From Tolypothrix sp. NIES-4075 (GTDB taxonomy: Bacteria > Cyanobacteriota > Cyanobacteriia > Cyanobacteriales > Nostocaceae), in assembly GCF_002218085.1 (NCBI RefSeq), contig NZ_BDUC01000003.1:655666-719665 (forward strand): DNA of 64,000 bases. Reading direction: 5' to 3'. The translations under genes were made by a program, and so were the position numbers. Below, piece after piece: positions 32,783-42,093 of the stretch (position 1 is the stretch's first letter; each line of letters opens with the position of its first letter). The notes below the pieces were generated by a model. It saw only the letters and a program-made list of their open reading frames with translations. It searched no databases and was not told the origin of the DNA.

Positions 32783-35416
32783 ATGAATCTAACCCAAAGT
32801 CAATTTACAATCATCAGCGGCGATCGCCAAAGCGGTGTCATAAAAACTGTCTTACCCAAACCTTTGGTAGTGCAGCTAATAGACAGTGCTGGCAATCCAA
32901 AAGCAAATGTGCCAGTCAACTTTGCTATTTCCAGTGGTGGTGGTTCGGTTTCTCCAACCACTGCCTTAACCGATGCCAAAGGTAGGGTTAGCACGATGCT
33001 AACCTTGGGACAAGTCGCTGGTGTAATTAAGGCGATCGCCACAGCATCTAACATTGGCAGCCTCAGCTTTAGTGCTACAGTTCATCCGACAACCAATCCT
33101 ATTTATCTAGAAAACCAAAACCCTGCGACTACTCAGCGGCAAATTACCAACCAGGCTACCAACAATCAAAGCATCTTTACAAATCAACAGCCAAATAATG
33201 AAAATGCCACCGATGGTGTGGAATATGAACTAGGAATGAAGTTCCGAAGCGCCAAGAATGGTCAGATTGTGGCGATTCGCTTTTGGAAAGCACCCAGCGA
33301 GAGTGGCACTCATGTTGGCAAAATTTGGACGGCAAACGGTGTTCTCTTAGCAAGTTGCACATATACCAACGAGACAGCCTCAGGTTGGCAGCAGCAGACT
33401 CTCTCTCCTCCCCTGACAATAAGCGCTAATACTAGTTATGTAGTTAGCGTTAACACAGCCAATACTTATTTCCCCATTACCCCTCAAGGATTAGCAAGCT
33501 CAGTGGTGAATCAAGATTTGAGTTCAGTTGCTGATAATTTTAATGGGGTGTACGGCAATGTGAATGCAATGCCTACTAATTCGTTCAAGAGTTCCAATTA
33601 TTTCCGTGACATCGTATTCACTGCTGAAGTGACTGCTAGTATCACCTCCTTGAGCGGTGATAATCAACAAGGAGCAATAGGGACTGCCTTACCCAACCCA
33701 TTAGTTGTGCAGGTTAAAAACACTGCTGGTAATCCCCTAGCAGGAGTTACGGTCAACTTTGCTATTTCCAACGGTGGTGGTTCAGTTTCACCTGCCAGTG
33801 CCCTAACTGATGCTAACGGCAAGGCAAGCACGGTACTGACCTTGGGACAAGTCGCTGGTGTAACTAACGCGATCGCTACAGCATCTAACATTGGCAGCGT
33901 CAGCTTTAGTGCTACAGCTCAACCAAAAACAACCAATCCTATTTATCTAGAAAACCTAAAACCTGGAACTACAGACTGGCAAATTACCAACCAGGCTACC
34001 AACAATGAAATTGCAGGCTATGCTACAGCAACTAGTGTAAATCAAGGCGAGTCGCTGCCCATAAAAGTTTCTTTGGCACAGCCAGGAAAGTTTACGATTA
34101 AAGTGTACCGCTTAGGTTACTACAATGGCAAAGGAGGGCGACTGATCGCAGACAGCGGTCAACTCAACGGCTTTACCCAAAGAGCTTGTGCGATCGCAGA
34201 TGCCAATAGTCGGCTGGTTGAGTGTAACTGGTCAACTTCCTACACCCTCAAAGTAACCAAGAACTGGACTACCGGACTATATATTGCTAACCTCACAGAC
34301 CAAATAACAGCCAAGCAGTCACAAATATGGTTTGTTGTCCGTGATGACAGCAGTAAGTCTGATATATTCTTCCAGAGCAGCTTTACCACCTTTTGTGCCT
34401 ACAATAACTACGGTGGCTACAGCTTGTATGAATACAGTTCAAAAGATAGGCAAAAAGCTGTTAAAGTTTCCTTCGACCGACCGTTTGCCCAAGCTCTTGG
34501 ACATGACGATTACAATCACTTTTTGTCTTGGGAACGCAATATGATGCGCTGGTTGGAGTATTTAGGATATGACGTATCATATACTACTAATGTGGATGTC
34601 CATACTAATCCGAAGATTCTCCAGCGACACAAATTATTTCTTTCTGTTGGTCACGATGAATACTGGTCGAAAGAACAACGAGATGGTGTCGAGCAAGCCC
34701 GCGATAGAGGTGTCAATTTGGCGTTTTTCTCGGCAAATTCAGCCTACTGGCGAGTTCGCTTTGAGAAATCGAGTAGTGGAGAATCCAATCGGGTAATGGT
34801 CTGCTATAAGGATACCCAAGATCCGGTTGCTCCGACAAATAAATGGAGAAGTCGAGAAAATCAGCGACCAGAAAACGCATTAATCGGAGTAATGTATACA
34901 GGCGATCGCGACGATCTGTATTACACTTGGGGCGATCCTAACGGGACTACTGATACCTACAACGGCTACGATTTTGTAGTTGCCAATAGTTTAGATCCAT
35001 ATTACGCCCACACCAACCTGAAAGACGGTGATTCGTTGAGTCAACTAGTAGGTTTTGAATGGGATGGAGTTGTCAATAACGGCTTTTCTCCTAAGGGATT
35101 GGTTATTTTGTCTTCTTCACCAGTTGAGCCAAAATCTAATGATTCGGATCTATCCCCTGGAACCAATACCCAAGTTTCCAATGCAGTCCGCTACACAGCT
35201 TCTAGTGGTGCCAAGGTCTTTGCCACCGGCTCTATTCACTGGATGTGGGGGCTGGATAGCGATCGCGTCAAGCCTTTTAAAGAAGATATTCGCGCCCAGC
35301 AAATGGCTATCAACATTTTAGCAGATATGGGTGCCAAGCCTCTGATACCGTTTAACTTTAAGGTTGATACTTCCAGCCACTTTGAAAGCAGAAAGCAGAC
35401 AGCGGTGTCACTTTAA
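32783..35416 (+). CDS. Big-1 / DUF4082 / Big-1 / N,N-dimethylformamidase-beta-like multidomain protein
   Basis: 877 aa. Domains in order: Ig-like Big-1 (about 5-100, PKPLVVQLIDSAGNPKANVPV), DUF4082 (about 130-280, GVEYELGMKFRS, IRFWKAPSESGTHVGKIW), a second Big-1 (about 283-385), and a large C-terminal domain (about 390-865) like the beta subunit of N,N-dimethylformamidase (LGYYNGKGGR, SVGHDEYWS at 622-629, DRDDLYYTWGDPNG). The start is MNLTQSQFT with no signal peptide, odd for adhesin-type Ig domains; it may be exported by another route or an upstream start may be lost. The C-terminal family is widespread with unknown substrates; amidohydrolysis is only known for the true DMFase. It is a paralogue of the gene at 37654. 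Confidence 0.8.
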   Translation: MNLTQSQFTIISGDRQSGVIKTVLPKPLVVQLIDSAGNPKANVPVNFAISSGGGSVSPTTALTDAKGRVSTMLTLGQVAGVIKAIATASNIGSLSFSATVHPTTNPIYLENQNPATTQRQITNQATNNQSIFTNQQPNNENATDGVEYELGMKFRSAKNGQIVAIRFWKAPSESGTHVGKIWTANGVLLASCTYTNETASGWQQQTLSPPLTISANTSYVVSVNTANTYFPITPQGLASSVVNQDLSSVADNFNGVYGNVNAMPTNSFKSSNYFRDIVFTAEVTASITSLSGDNQQGAIGTALPNPLVVQVKNTAGNPLAGVTVNFAISNGGGSVSPASALTDANGKASTVLTLGQVAGVTNAIATASNIGSVSFSATAQPKTTNPIYLENLKPGTTDWQITNQATNNEIAGYATATSVNQGESLPIKVSLAQPGKFTIKVYRLGYYNGKGGRLIADSGQLNGFTQRACAIADANSRLVECNWSTSYTLKVTKNWTTGLYIANLTDQITAKQSQIWFVVRDDSSKSDIFFQSSFTTFCAYNNYGGYSLYEYSSKDRQKAVKVSFDRPFAQALGHDDYNHFLSWERNMMRWLEYLGYDVSYTTNVDVHTNPKILQRHKLFLSVGHDEYWSKEQRDGVEQARDRGVNLAFFSANSAYWRVRFEKSSSGESNRVMVCYKDTQDPVAPTNKWRSRENQRPENALIGVMYTGDRDDLYYTWGDPNGTTDTYNGYDFVVANSLDPYYAHTNLKDGDSLSQLVGFEWDGVVNNGFSPKGLVILSSSPVEPKSNDSDLSPGTNTQVSNAVRYTASSGAKVFATGSIHWMWGLDSDRVKPFKEDIRAQQMAINILADMGAKPLIPFNFKVDTSSHFESRKQTAVSL

Positions 35417-35452
35417 CTGAAATCAAAATGGCAAACACAGCAGGCTAATTTC

Positions 35453-37420
35453 TCATTTACTAGCATAAATATTTATAGCCCACTCTTTGCCATTTCCAAA
35501 ACCTAGCATTTGAGGTGATGAGTAAACTAACTGATGTTCTTTAGTAATCCATTGGTCAATCAGCGGATTGAATTCGGCGTAGCTTTGATAGCCTGGTTGT
35601 AGCCACCAAAAAGGAACATGTACGTAGACTATGAGGGATGGAGGTTTATTTTTCATGCGATCGATAAACTCCCGCTCTGCATCTGGAGTAGGAACAACCC
35701 CTGGAAGAAAGATAGTTTCTTCACTGGGTGAGTGAGTTGCCGTGAGAAAATTTAAAGTGGCTCCTGCGGGCACTACCAGTACAGATTTGGCTTTAGAGGC
35801 ATTGATATATTTAATAGTTTGGTTGAAGGCAACAGCGAGGTCAGGATATTTAGTGTAAATAGTTCCTTCAGGCGATCGCACTGCATAGCGATACTGTCCC
35901 AATTCGACCAAGTTCATACCACCACCAATCAGCAAGCAAATCAACAAAAACCTTGAGATTGGCAAACCACTTTTTTCAGCCAAATTGTATAAAAACGTGA
36001 AAAACAGTATTAATGCTGTAACACCATAAATTGCATAAAAACCGATGTAGAACAAAAAGCGAGCGTTGAGCAACATAGAGAAAGCGAACAAGGCATACAG
36101 TAAAGGTGCATGTCGGTGCTGAATTAACTCCCTAAAACTCAAAGCAAACCATGCCACCAATAACGGTAAAAGCCAAGCCATATTCCCCAAAGGGTGGAAA
36201 ACAACATCGGAACAGCACGTCAACCGACGCGCTATTAAAAACCATAAAAATACAAAAAATAAAACCACAAGCGACTTGACTGCAAGCCTTACCCATCGAG
36301 AACTGAGTATCCACTCTGGTCTAAACAGCCACCTCGTAGCTACGGAAGCAACGCAAACTACTAGCAAAGCAGCTAGACCAATTTTAAAAGCATTCTCCCA
36401 AATGTTGATTCGCAACAAAACCAAACCTAATAAAGAGAAAGCGACACTCACAATTCCCTCAATTACTATCTCGTATCGATTATTGGGTATCCACTCGCGT
36501 CTAGAAAGCCAGCCAGCAGCTGCCAGTGCTAACCAAATCACCATTGAAGTAGCCGTAAAAACGCTGAAAGTACTCCTCCATATATTCAGGGTTTTGCCAG
36601 CGGAAACATCAAAAAGCCCGCTTTTGGTAAGAACCTGAGACTTGGAAACTGGCAGCATTGAACTTTGTAGCGTCTCCCAGGAAACTTGATGGGCAAGCAA
36701 AGCGAAGGGTATTATCACGCAAATTGTTGCAATTGAAATTACTAACATGCTACGTACTACCACGCCCTTGAGATTTATGGGACGCAGGTTTGCACCAACC
36801 AACACACCCACCAGCGCAGATACTCCGTATTCTTGCTTAGAAAGTCCGGCTAATCCGCAGGCGATCGCAGCTGCTATTAGCCATTTGGTTTTGCCAGTAT
36901 GTCCGTAGCGGTCAACAGCAGTAAAAGCCAGCAAGCAAAATACCGTCCCATAGACCGTACCGTAACTATAAGGAACGATCAGATTAAACAGCCCTCCTGG
37001 AGTGAAAGCACAGTATATCAGCACGCAGATTGTGCAGAGTGCTGCCCAAGGCTTATTGGTAAGCCGAAGAGTCAATTGATAAGTAAGGAAGGTTACTGCC
37101 AATGCCAAGACCAAACCAACTGCGTAGAAAACTTCTAAGTGATGCCCAAACAGCAGCAGTGCAAGCGCATTCATGTAGTAAGGCAGAGGTCCGTAGTAAT
37201 TTTGCAAGTCGCGGTATAGTACTTCCCCTGCCAGCAAGCGAGCGGTTGTCTCGGCTTCTTGCCCGGTATCAAATATCGGATGTGCTAATTTGCCCCAACT
37301 GACGAACGCCAGCAAGATAAAACAAGCAAGTACAAAAAATAACCACGGATCAGTTTGTAAAATATTTACCTGACGATGCTTTTTAACACTCGGCAAGTCA
37401 GAGTCAGCAGGATAGACCAT
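35453..37420 (-). CDS. polytopic GT-C glycosyltransferase (ArnT/PMT-like)
   Basis: 655 aa with about 12 predicted TM helices. The first periplasmic loop holds FDTGQEAETTARLLAGE (Asp51, Glu55), matching the acidic catalytic motif of GT-C enzymes, followed by LYRDLQNYYGPLPYY. A soluble C-terminal part of about 130 aa follows the last helix. Such enzymes use polyprenyl-phosphate sugars outside the membrane to modify lipids, glycans or proteins. It is the only minus-strand gene inside the polysaccharide cluster and lies between two paralogous Big-1/DUF4082 proteins, which may be its glycosylation targets (inference). Confidence 0.75.
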   Translation of the reverse strand: MVYPADSDLPSVKKHRQVNILQTDPWLFFVLACFILLAFVSWGKLAHPIFDTGQEAETTARLLAGEVLYRDLQNYYGPLPYYMNALALLLFGHHLEVFYAVGLVLALAVTFLTYQLTLRLTNKPWAALCTICVLIYCAFTPGGLFNLIVPYSYGTVYGTVFCLLAFTAVDRYGHTGKTKWLIAAAIACGLAGLSKQEYGVSALVGVLVGANLRPINLKGVVVRSMLVISIATICVIIPFALLAHQVSWETLQSSMLPVSKSQVLTKSGLFDVSAGKTLNIWRSTFSVFTATSMVIWLALAAAGWLSRREWIPNNRYEIVIEGIVSVAFSLLGLVLLRINIWENAFKIGLAALLVVCVASVATRWLFRPEWILSSRWVRLAVKSLVVLFFVFLWFLIARRLTCCSDVVFHPLGNMAWLLPLLVAWFALSFRELIQHRHAPLLYALFAFSMLLNARFLFYIGFYAIYGVTALILFFTFLYNLAEKSGLPISRFLLICLLIGGGMNLVELGQYRYAVRSPEGTIYTKYPDLAVAFNQTIKYINASKAKSVLVVPAGATLNFLTATHSPSEETIFLPGVVPTPDAEREFIDRMKNKPPSLIVYVHVPFWWLQPGYQSYAEFNPLIDQWITKEHQLVYSSPQMLGFGNGKEWAINIYASK

Positions 37421-37653
37421 ATTTCTTCTTATCTCCTTGACTGATATAAAAATACAAAACTAATACTTTACCTTGGCAGAGCAGCTTAGTTGCATTATCA
37501 ATTTTGTTTGCACTTAAGCAATATATACGCACTATATAATATGCTTAGATAGACCTGTATAAAATTCAAAGCAGTTTCTCAAAATATAACCTAGTAAAGT
37601 GTCAGCTAATACAAAGTTCCTTAATATAAAAAATCCTTTAAATAAGTAAACAA

Positions 37654-39873
37654 ATGGTTAGCATCTTTACAACTCAACAGCCAAATAATGGCAACGCCAC
37701 CGATGGTGTGGAATATGAACTCGGAATGAAGTTCCGAAGCGCCCAGAATGGTCAGATTGTCGCGATTCGCTTTTGGAAAGCGCCTAGCGAGAGTGGCACT
37801 CATGTTGGCAAAATCTGGTCAACATCAAATACTCTTTTGGCAAGTATAACTTTCGCCAACGAGACGGCTTCGGGTTGGCAGCAGCAGGCTCTGTCTTCTC
37901 CGCTGACAATAAGCGCTAATACTACTTATGTGGTAAGCGTTAACACAGCCAATACCTATTTCCCGATTACCGTTCAAGGGTTGGCAAGCTCGGTGGTGAA
38001 TGGAAATGTGAGTTCAGTTGCTGATGGTTCAAATGGAGTGTACGGCAATGTGAATGCAATGCCTACTAATTCCTACAATAGTTCCAACTATTTCCGCGAC
38101 ATTGTATTTACTGCTCAAGTGACTGCTAGTATCACTAAAGTCAGTGGTGATAATCAACAGGGAGCAGTAGGAACTGCCTTACCCAACCCATTGGTTGTCC
38201 AAGTTAAAAACGGTTCTGGCAATCCACAAGTGGGAGTTACAGTTAACTTTACAGTTACTAATGGCGGAGGAACTGTTTCACCCACCAGTGCCGTAACTGA
38301 TGCCAACGGTAAGGCAAGCACGGTGCTGACTTTGGGAACAACTCCTGCAACAAATAATACCGTGAGTGCAACAGCTGCCAACATTGGCACGGTTATTTTC
38401 AGTGCCTTAGCCGAACCAACGAACCCTAATCCTATTTATCTAGAAAACAAAAAACCGGGCACTACAAACTGGAAAATCACCAACCAGTCAACTAGTAATG
38501 AAATTGTCGGCTATGCCACAGCAAGTAGCGTAAATAAAGGCGGTTCGCTGCCAATCAAGGTTTCCCTAGCACAGCCCGGACAATTTACAATCGATATCTA
38601 CCGCTTGGGCTATTACCAAGGTAATGGAGGACGACTGATAGTTAGCAGCGGATCGCTCAGTGGCATCACCCAACCTGCCTTGACACTTACAGACTCAGCT
38701 ACCAAGCTATATGAAGCTACGAATTGGTCAACCTCCTATACTGTTGCTGTAGGCAATGACTGGACGAGCGGGCTGTATATTGCCAAATTAACAGAACAGG
38801 CAACAGGTAAGCAGTCACAAGTGTGGTTTGTTGTCCGCGATGACAGCAGAAACTCAGATATTATTTTCCAAAGCAGCTTTACTACCTACTTTGCATACAA
38901 CAACACTGGTGGTTACAGCATTTACGCGTATCAGAGTGTCGGCGGTCAAAGAGGATACAAGGTTTCTAGCGATCGCCCGCTGTCAATGACTACCTTTGGA
39001 TGGGATCACTACAACCAAATGACTCTTTGGGAACGCAATATGGTGCGTTGGTTGGAGTCTCAAAGTTATGACGTTTCTTATATCACAAATATCGACTTTC
39101 AGACCAACTCGCAAATATTACAGGGGCACAAAGTATTTTTATCAGTTGGTCATGACGAGTACTGGTCGTTAGAACAACGCAATGCTGTTGAACAAGCCCG
39201 CAGTTCTAAAATCAACTTGGCGTTTTTCTCATCCAATACAGCCTATTGGCGGGTGCGCTTTGAAAATTCAAATGGAGGGCAAGCCAACCGAGTCATGGTG
39301 TGTTACAAAGACACGACAGATCCGGTTGCGCCGACAAACAAGTGGAGAAGTACCCAGAACAACCGACCAGAAAACGCATTGCTGGGAATTATGTACACAG
39401 GCGATCGCGATGACTTGTATTACACTTGGGGCGATCCTAACGGCAGCACCAATAGCTACAGTGGCTACGACTTTGTAGTTGCTAATAGTTCAGACCCATA
39501 TTACGCCAACACCAATCTGACCAACGGTAGCAAATTGACTCAGTTGATCGCCTTTGAGTGGGATTCGATTGTCAACAACGGTGCGGCTCCAAGTGGTTTG
39601 GTGATTCTGGGACAGTCCTCAGTTAGCCCAACTAATGTGGATGAGGATTTGCCCGCTGGAACTAATACACAAGTATCTCATGCAGTCCGCTACACCGCCG
39701 CCAGTGGAGCCAAAGTATTTTCCACCGGCTCCAATCAGTGGATGTGGGGATTAGATAGCGATCGCATCACTCCACCCAGAGAAGATAACCGCGTTAAACA
39801 AATTGCTGTCAACGTGTTTGCAGATATGGGAGCTAAACCTCAGACTCCAGGAGCTGGCATAATTGTCCCTTAA
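37654..39873 (+). CDS. DUF4082 / Big-1 / N,N-dimethylformamidase-beta-like multidomain protein
   Basis: 739 aa, a paralogue of the 877-aa protein at 32783 with the first Big-1 domain missing. It begins MVSIFTTQQPNNGN, so the DUF4082 domain (1-150) starts at the N-terminus, followed by Big-1 (about 155-255) and the dimethylformamidase-beta-like domain (about 260-735; SVGHDEYWS at 498-505). DNA identity with the paralogue is high over the DUF4082 region, indicating a fairly recent duplication. There is again no signal peptide. It is divergent from the GT-C gene with a 233-bp gap that should contain both promoters. Confidence 0.8.
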   Translation: MVSIFTTQQPNNGNATDGVEYELGMKFRSAQNGQIVAIRFWKAPSESGTHVGKIWSTSNTLLASITFANETASGWQQQALSSPLTISANTTYVVSVNTANTYFPITVQGLASSVVNGNVSSVADGSNGVYGNVNAMPTNSYNSSNYFRDIVFTAQVTASITKVSGDNQQGAVGTALPNPLVVQVKNGSGNPQVGVTVNFTVTNGGGTVSPTSAVTDANGKASTVLTLGTTPATNNTVSATAANIGTVIFSALAEPTNPNPIYLENKKPGTTNWKITNQSTSNEIVGYATASSVNKGGSLPIKVSLAQPGQFTIDIYRLGYYQGNGGRLIVSSGSLSGITQPALTLTDSATKLYEATNWSTSYTVAVGNDWTSGLYIAKLTEQATGKQSQVWFVVRDDSRNSDIIFQSSFTTYFAYNNTGGYSIYAYQSVGGQRGYKVSSDRPLSMTTFGWDHYNQMTLWERNMVRWLESQSYDVSYITNIDFQTNSQILQGHKVFLSVGHDEYWSLEQRNAVEQARSSKINLAFFSSNTAYWRVRFENSNGGQANRVMVCYKDTTDPVAPTNKWRSTQNNRPENALLGIMYTGDRDDLYYTWGDPNGSTNSYSGYDFVVANSSDPYYANTNLTNGSKLTQLIAFEWDSIVNNGAAPSGLVILGQSSVSPTNVDEDLPAGTNTQVSHAVRYTAASGAKVFSTGSNQWMWGLDSDRITPPREDNRVKQIAVNVFADMGAKPQTPGAGIIVP

Positions 39874-39883
39874 CAATATGACC

Positions 39884-40047
39884 AAGAGTTCTTGAAAGAG
39901 GAGGCAGTGCGGTCTTGGGGTTTCCCCAAGTGGAGCATCTGCCGTGAAAGGAAAAAAGGAGTTCATGTCAAGAAAAATCCGCATGAAAAAATAAAATAAA
40001 ACTCTTTATTTCTTACACCTTTTGCCTTTACCCTTTCAAGAACTCTT
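39884..40047. repeat. 164-bp repeat element with 15-bp terminal inverted repeats
   Basis: AAGAGTTCTTGAAAG and CTTTCAAGAACTCTT are perfect inverted ends. Inside is a CTTGGGG/CCCCAAG hairpin (39914-39930) within a G-rich segment of a type I recall from other cyanobacterial intergenic repeats. No target duplication is evident. It may be a MITE or may act as a transcript end for the preceding gene. Confidence 0.6.
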
Positions 40048-40091
40048 CCTTGACGCATTGCTTATTGCTATAGCACAGGAGGGAAGAGAAA

Positions 40092-41075
40092 ATGAATTTG
40101 AGAATCAGACGACGAAGATTTGGGCAGATAGCGATATTAAGTGCTGCCTTCAGTGCGATCGCCAACTTCGCAGGTAAGACCGTTGCACAGCAATCACAAT
40201 CAATTATTTATGGGGTGAGTCTTACCGCTAGCAGCAGCATTATCAACATCGGCATCAAGATTGGAGAACTCATCGATATCAACATTAGCCCAGCAATAAC
40301 CCTAATTAGTTCCGACTTAGTGAGTGGTAGGGATCTGGCAACCATTCAACTACCGGGTATAAGTCTTAACAACCTGGATACGTTGATTGAGACTGCCAAT
40401 AAAGCCTTATTTACCGAGCCTAGCGAGCGGTTAATTGCTTTGACTCCCTTAGCCGATGGTTCATTCGTTATTGCCTCTGTTGCATCCACAAAAACGGGTA
40501 ATGTCAATCGCGTCATAGTTATTGATGCTAAGTCTACTAGACCTCTAAGAGCTCTAAGAGTATCAGGATTCAGAAGAGTTAATGGCACGCTTGAAAGTTT
40601 AGTCGCAATCAAAGAAAACAACTTGCTCGGTGTAGTTAGCTTGAATGAAGGCACTCCGCCTTTTGATTTGGTAAATTTTGACTTGAACTCCGCCAAATTA
40701 AATTATAGTGACGATCTACCAATACTTGCAGCGAACCTGCGATTTAGCAACCTTGCCCAAGCCCCAGATAATACAATTTACGCTACTACCCTCAGCTCGC
40801 AAGGTGGTACAACTCTGGTACAGTTGGACTTAGAAAATAAGGCGATCGTTACTGGTAGAGGAAAAATTATCAGACTGTCGGAATTGAAATATGAGGGTAA
40901 ACCTTTGGAAAATGATTTACTCAGCCTAGCGGTTGATAGATCCGGTCAAGTATTTGCCCTTGCTAACCCCACTAATGAGAAAACCAATTCTTTATTTAGT
41001 GTCGATGTGAAAAGTGGAGAAATGAAGTTTGTGAGAAAATTTGCGGCTGATAAGATTGCCTTTGCTCGTGCATAA
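40092..41075 (+). CDS. secreted (Tat-signal) propeller-like protein, function unknown
   Basis: 327 aa. The N-terminus RIRRRRFGQIAILSAAFSA is a twin-arginine type signal ending near AGKTVAQ, so export as a folded protein is likely. The mature part consists of beta-rich repeats (IYGVSLTASS, ALTPLADGSFVIASV, NLAQAPDNTIYATTL, LAVDRSGQVFALANP), resembling a beta-propeller. A good Shine-Dalgarno (AGGAGGGAAGAG) precedes the ATG. No enzyme motif is visible. A terminator follows at 41148. Confidence 0.7.
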   Translation: MNLRIRRRRFGQIAILSAAFSAIANFAGKTVAQQSQSIIYGVSLTASSSIINIGIKIGELIDINISPAITLISSDLVSGRDLATIQLPGISLNNLDTLIETANKALFTEPSERLIALTPLADGSFVIASVASTKTGNVNRVIVIDAKSTRPLRALRVSGFRRVNGTLESLVAIKENNLLGVVSLNEGTPPFDLVNFDLNSAKLNYSDDLPILAANLRFSNLAQAPDNTIYATTLSSQGGTTLVQLDLENKAIVTGRGKIIRLSELKYEGKPLENDLLSLAVDRSGQVFALANPTNEKTNSLFSVDVKSGEMKFVRKFAADKIAFARA

Positions 41076-41147
41076 GGTAAATCAAAGATACTCAAATATA
41101 AAGCAACATAATCAAAACAGCCTAATCATACAAGCATTTATCCTTAA

Positions 41148-41176
41148 CCCCTTTGTCTCTCGGCAAAGGGGTTTTT
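41148..41176 (+). terminator. rho-independent terminator
   Basis: CCCCTTTG and CAAAGGGG form an 8-bp GC-rich stem over an 8-nt loop, directly followed by TTTTT. It separates the Tat-signal gene from the next glycosyltransferase operon. Confidence 0.92.
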
Positions 41177-41292
41177 AGCGACTGGGGGTAATCAACCAGA
41201 TATAAACTATACAGTTCTCAGTTGGGTGAAAAAATTAAATATTCTTCGGAACGTTCGCTATATACCGCAACTTGCTATTAGGAGGCAAAAAT

Positions 41293-42093
41293 ATGCATTT
41301 ACAACCTTTAGAGTTGGAAATAACAGAAAATAGACAATCGATAAGCATTATAGTTCCCTGCTTTAATGAGTCTGAAGGAATTGAGTCTTTAAAGAAAAAA
41401 CTAATGCCAGTATTGACAAAGCTGCGCTTAACTAGGTCAGTGGAAGTTATTTTAGTTGACGATGGTAGTACAGACGATACTTTTTTCAAGTTAGAGCAAT
41501 ATTTTGGACAAATTGCCCAAATAATCCGCCATCCGAAAAACAAAGGTCTCTCGGCAGCCATACAAACAGGATTAGTGTACTCTATAAATGATATTGTTTG
41601 CACAATCGATAGTGATTGCACTTACGATCCCCAACAGTTGATTTCGCTTTTAGATTTGATGCGTGCTGATGTTGATATTGTCACGGCTTCTCCATATCAT
41701 CCCAAAGGTCATGTAAAAAATGTTCCGAGTTGGCGTCTGTTTCTCAGTAAAGGGTTGTCACTGCTTTACAGACTTGTATTGCCACAAAAGCTCTATACCT
41801 ATACAGCTATGTTTAGAGCATATCGTCGTGAAGTTCTAGAGACAGTACCAATTACTTATCCAGGCTTTCTCGGTCTTGTAGAAATTTTAGCTGAAGCGAT
41901 GTTGCGCGGATATAAGGTTGTCGAGTATCCAGCCGAATTAAGCAGTCGGATTTTTGGGCAATCGAAGTTACGTGTAGCTAGAGTTATTTGGAATCACTTA
42001 AAGTATATTAGTAAGCTGATCAGCCGACAAATCTTTCAACATAAAAAAGCCAAAAATATGCAATATTATAAGTATACTAAAAATGACTTATGA
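41293..42093 (+). CDS. glycosyltransferase family 2 (dolichyl-phosphate mannose synthase-like)
   Basis: A GT-A inverting transferase of 266 aa: SIIVPCFNESEGI, VILVDDGSTDDT, the RHPKNKGLSAAIQTG loop and the metal-binding CTIDSDCTYDPQQL all match the DPM1-like GT2 family that charges polyprenyl phosphate. The C-terminus lacks TM helices. TTAGGAGG lies before the ATG at 41293, which is preferred over an upstream TTG frame. The stop overlaps the next gene by 4 bp (ATGA). Product possibly polyprenyl-phosphate-hexose, which could feed the GT-C enzyme (inference). Confidence 0.82.
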   Translation: MHLQPLELEITENRQSISIIVPCFNESEGIESLKKKLMPVLTKLRLTRSVEVILVDDGSTDDTFFKLEQYFGQIAQIIRHPKNKGLSAAIQTGLVYSINDIVCTIDSDCTYDPQQLISLLDLMRADVDIVTASPYHPKGHVKNVPSWRLFLSKGLSLLYRLVLPQKLYTYTAMFRAYRREVLETVPITYPGFLGLVEILAEAMLRGYKVVEYPAELSSRIFGQSKLRVARVIWNHLKYISKLISRQIFQHKKAKNMQYYKYTKNDL

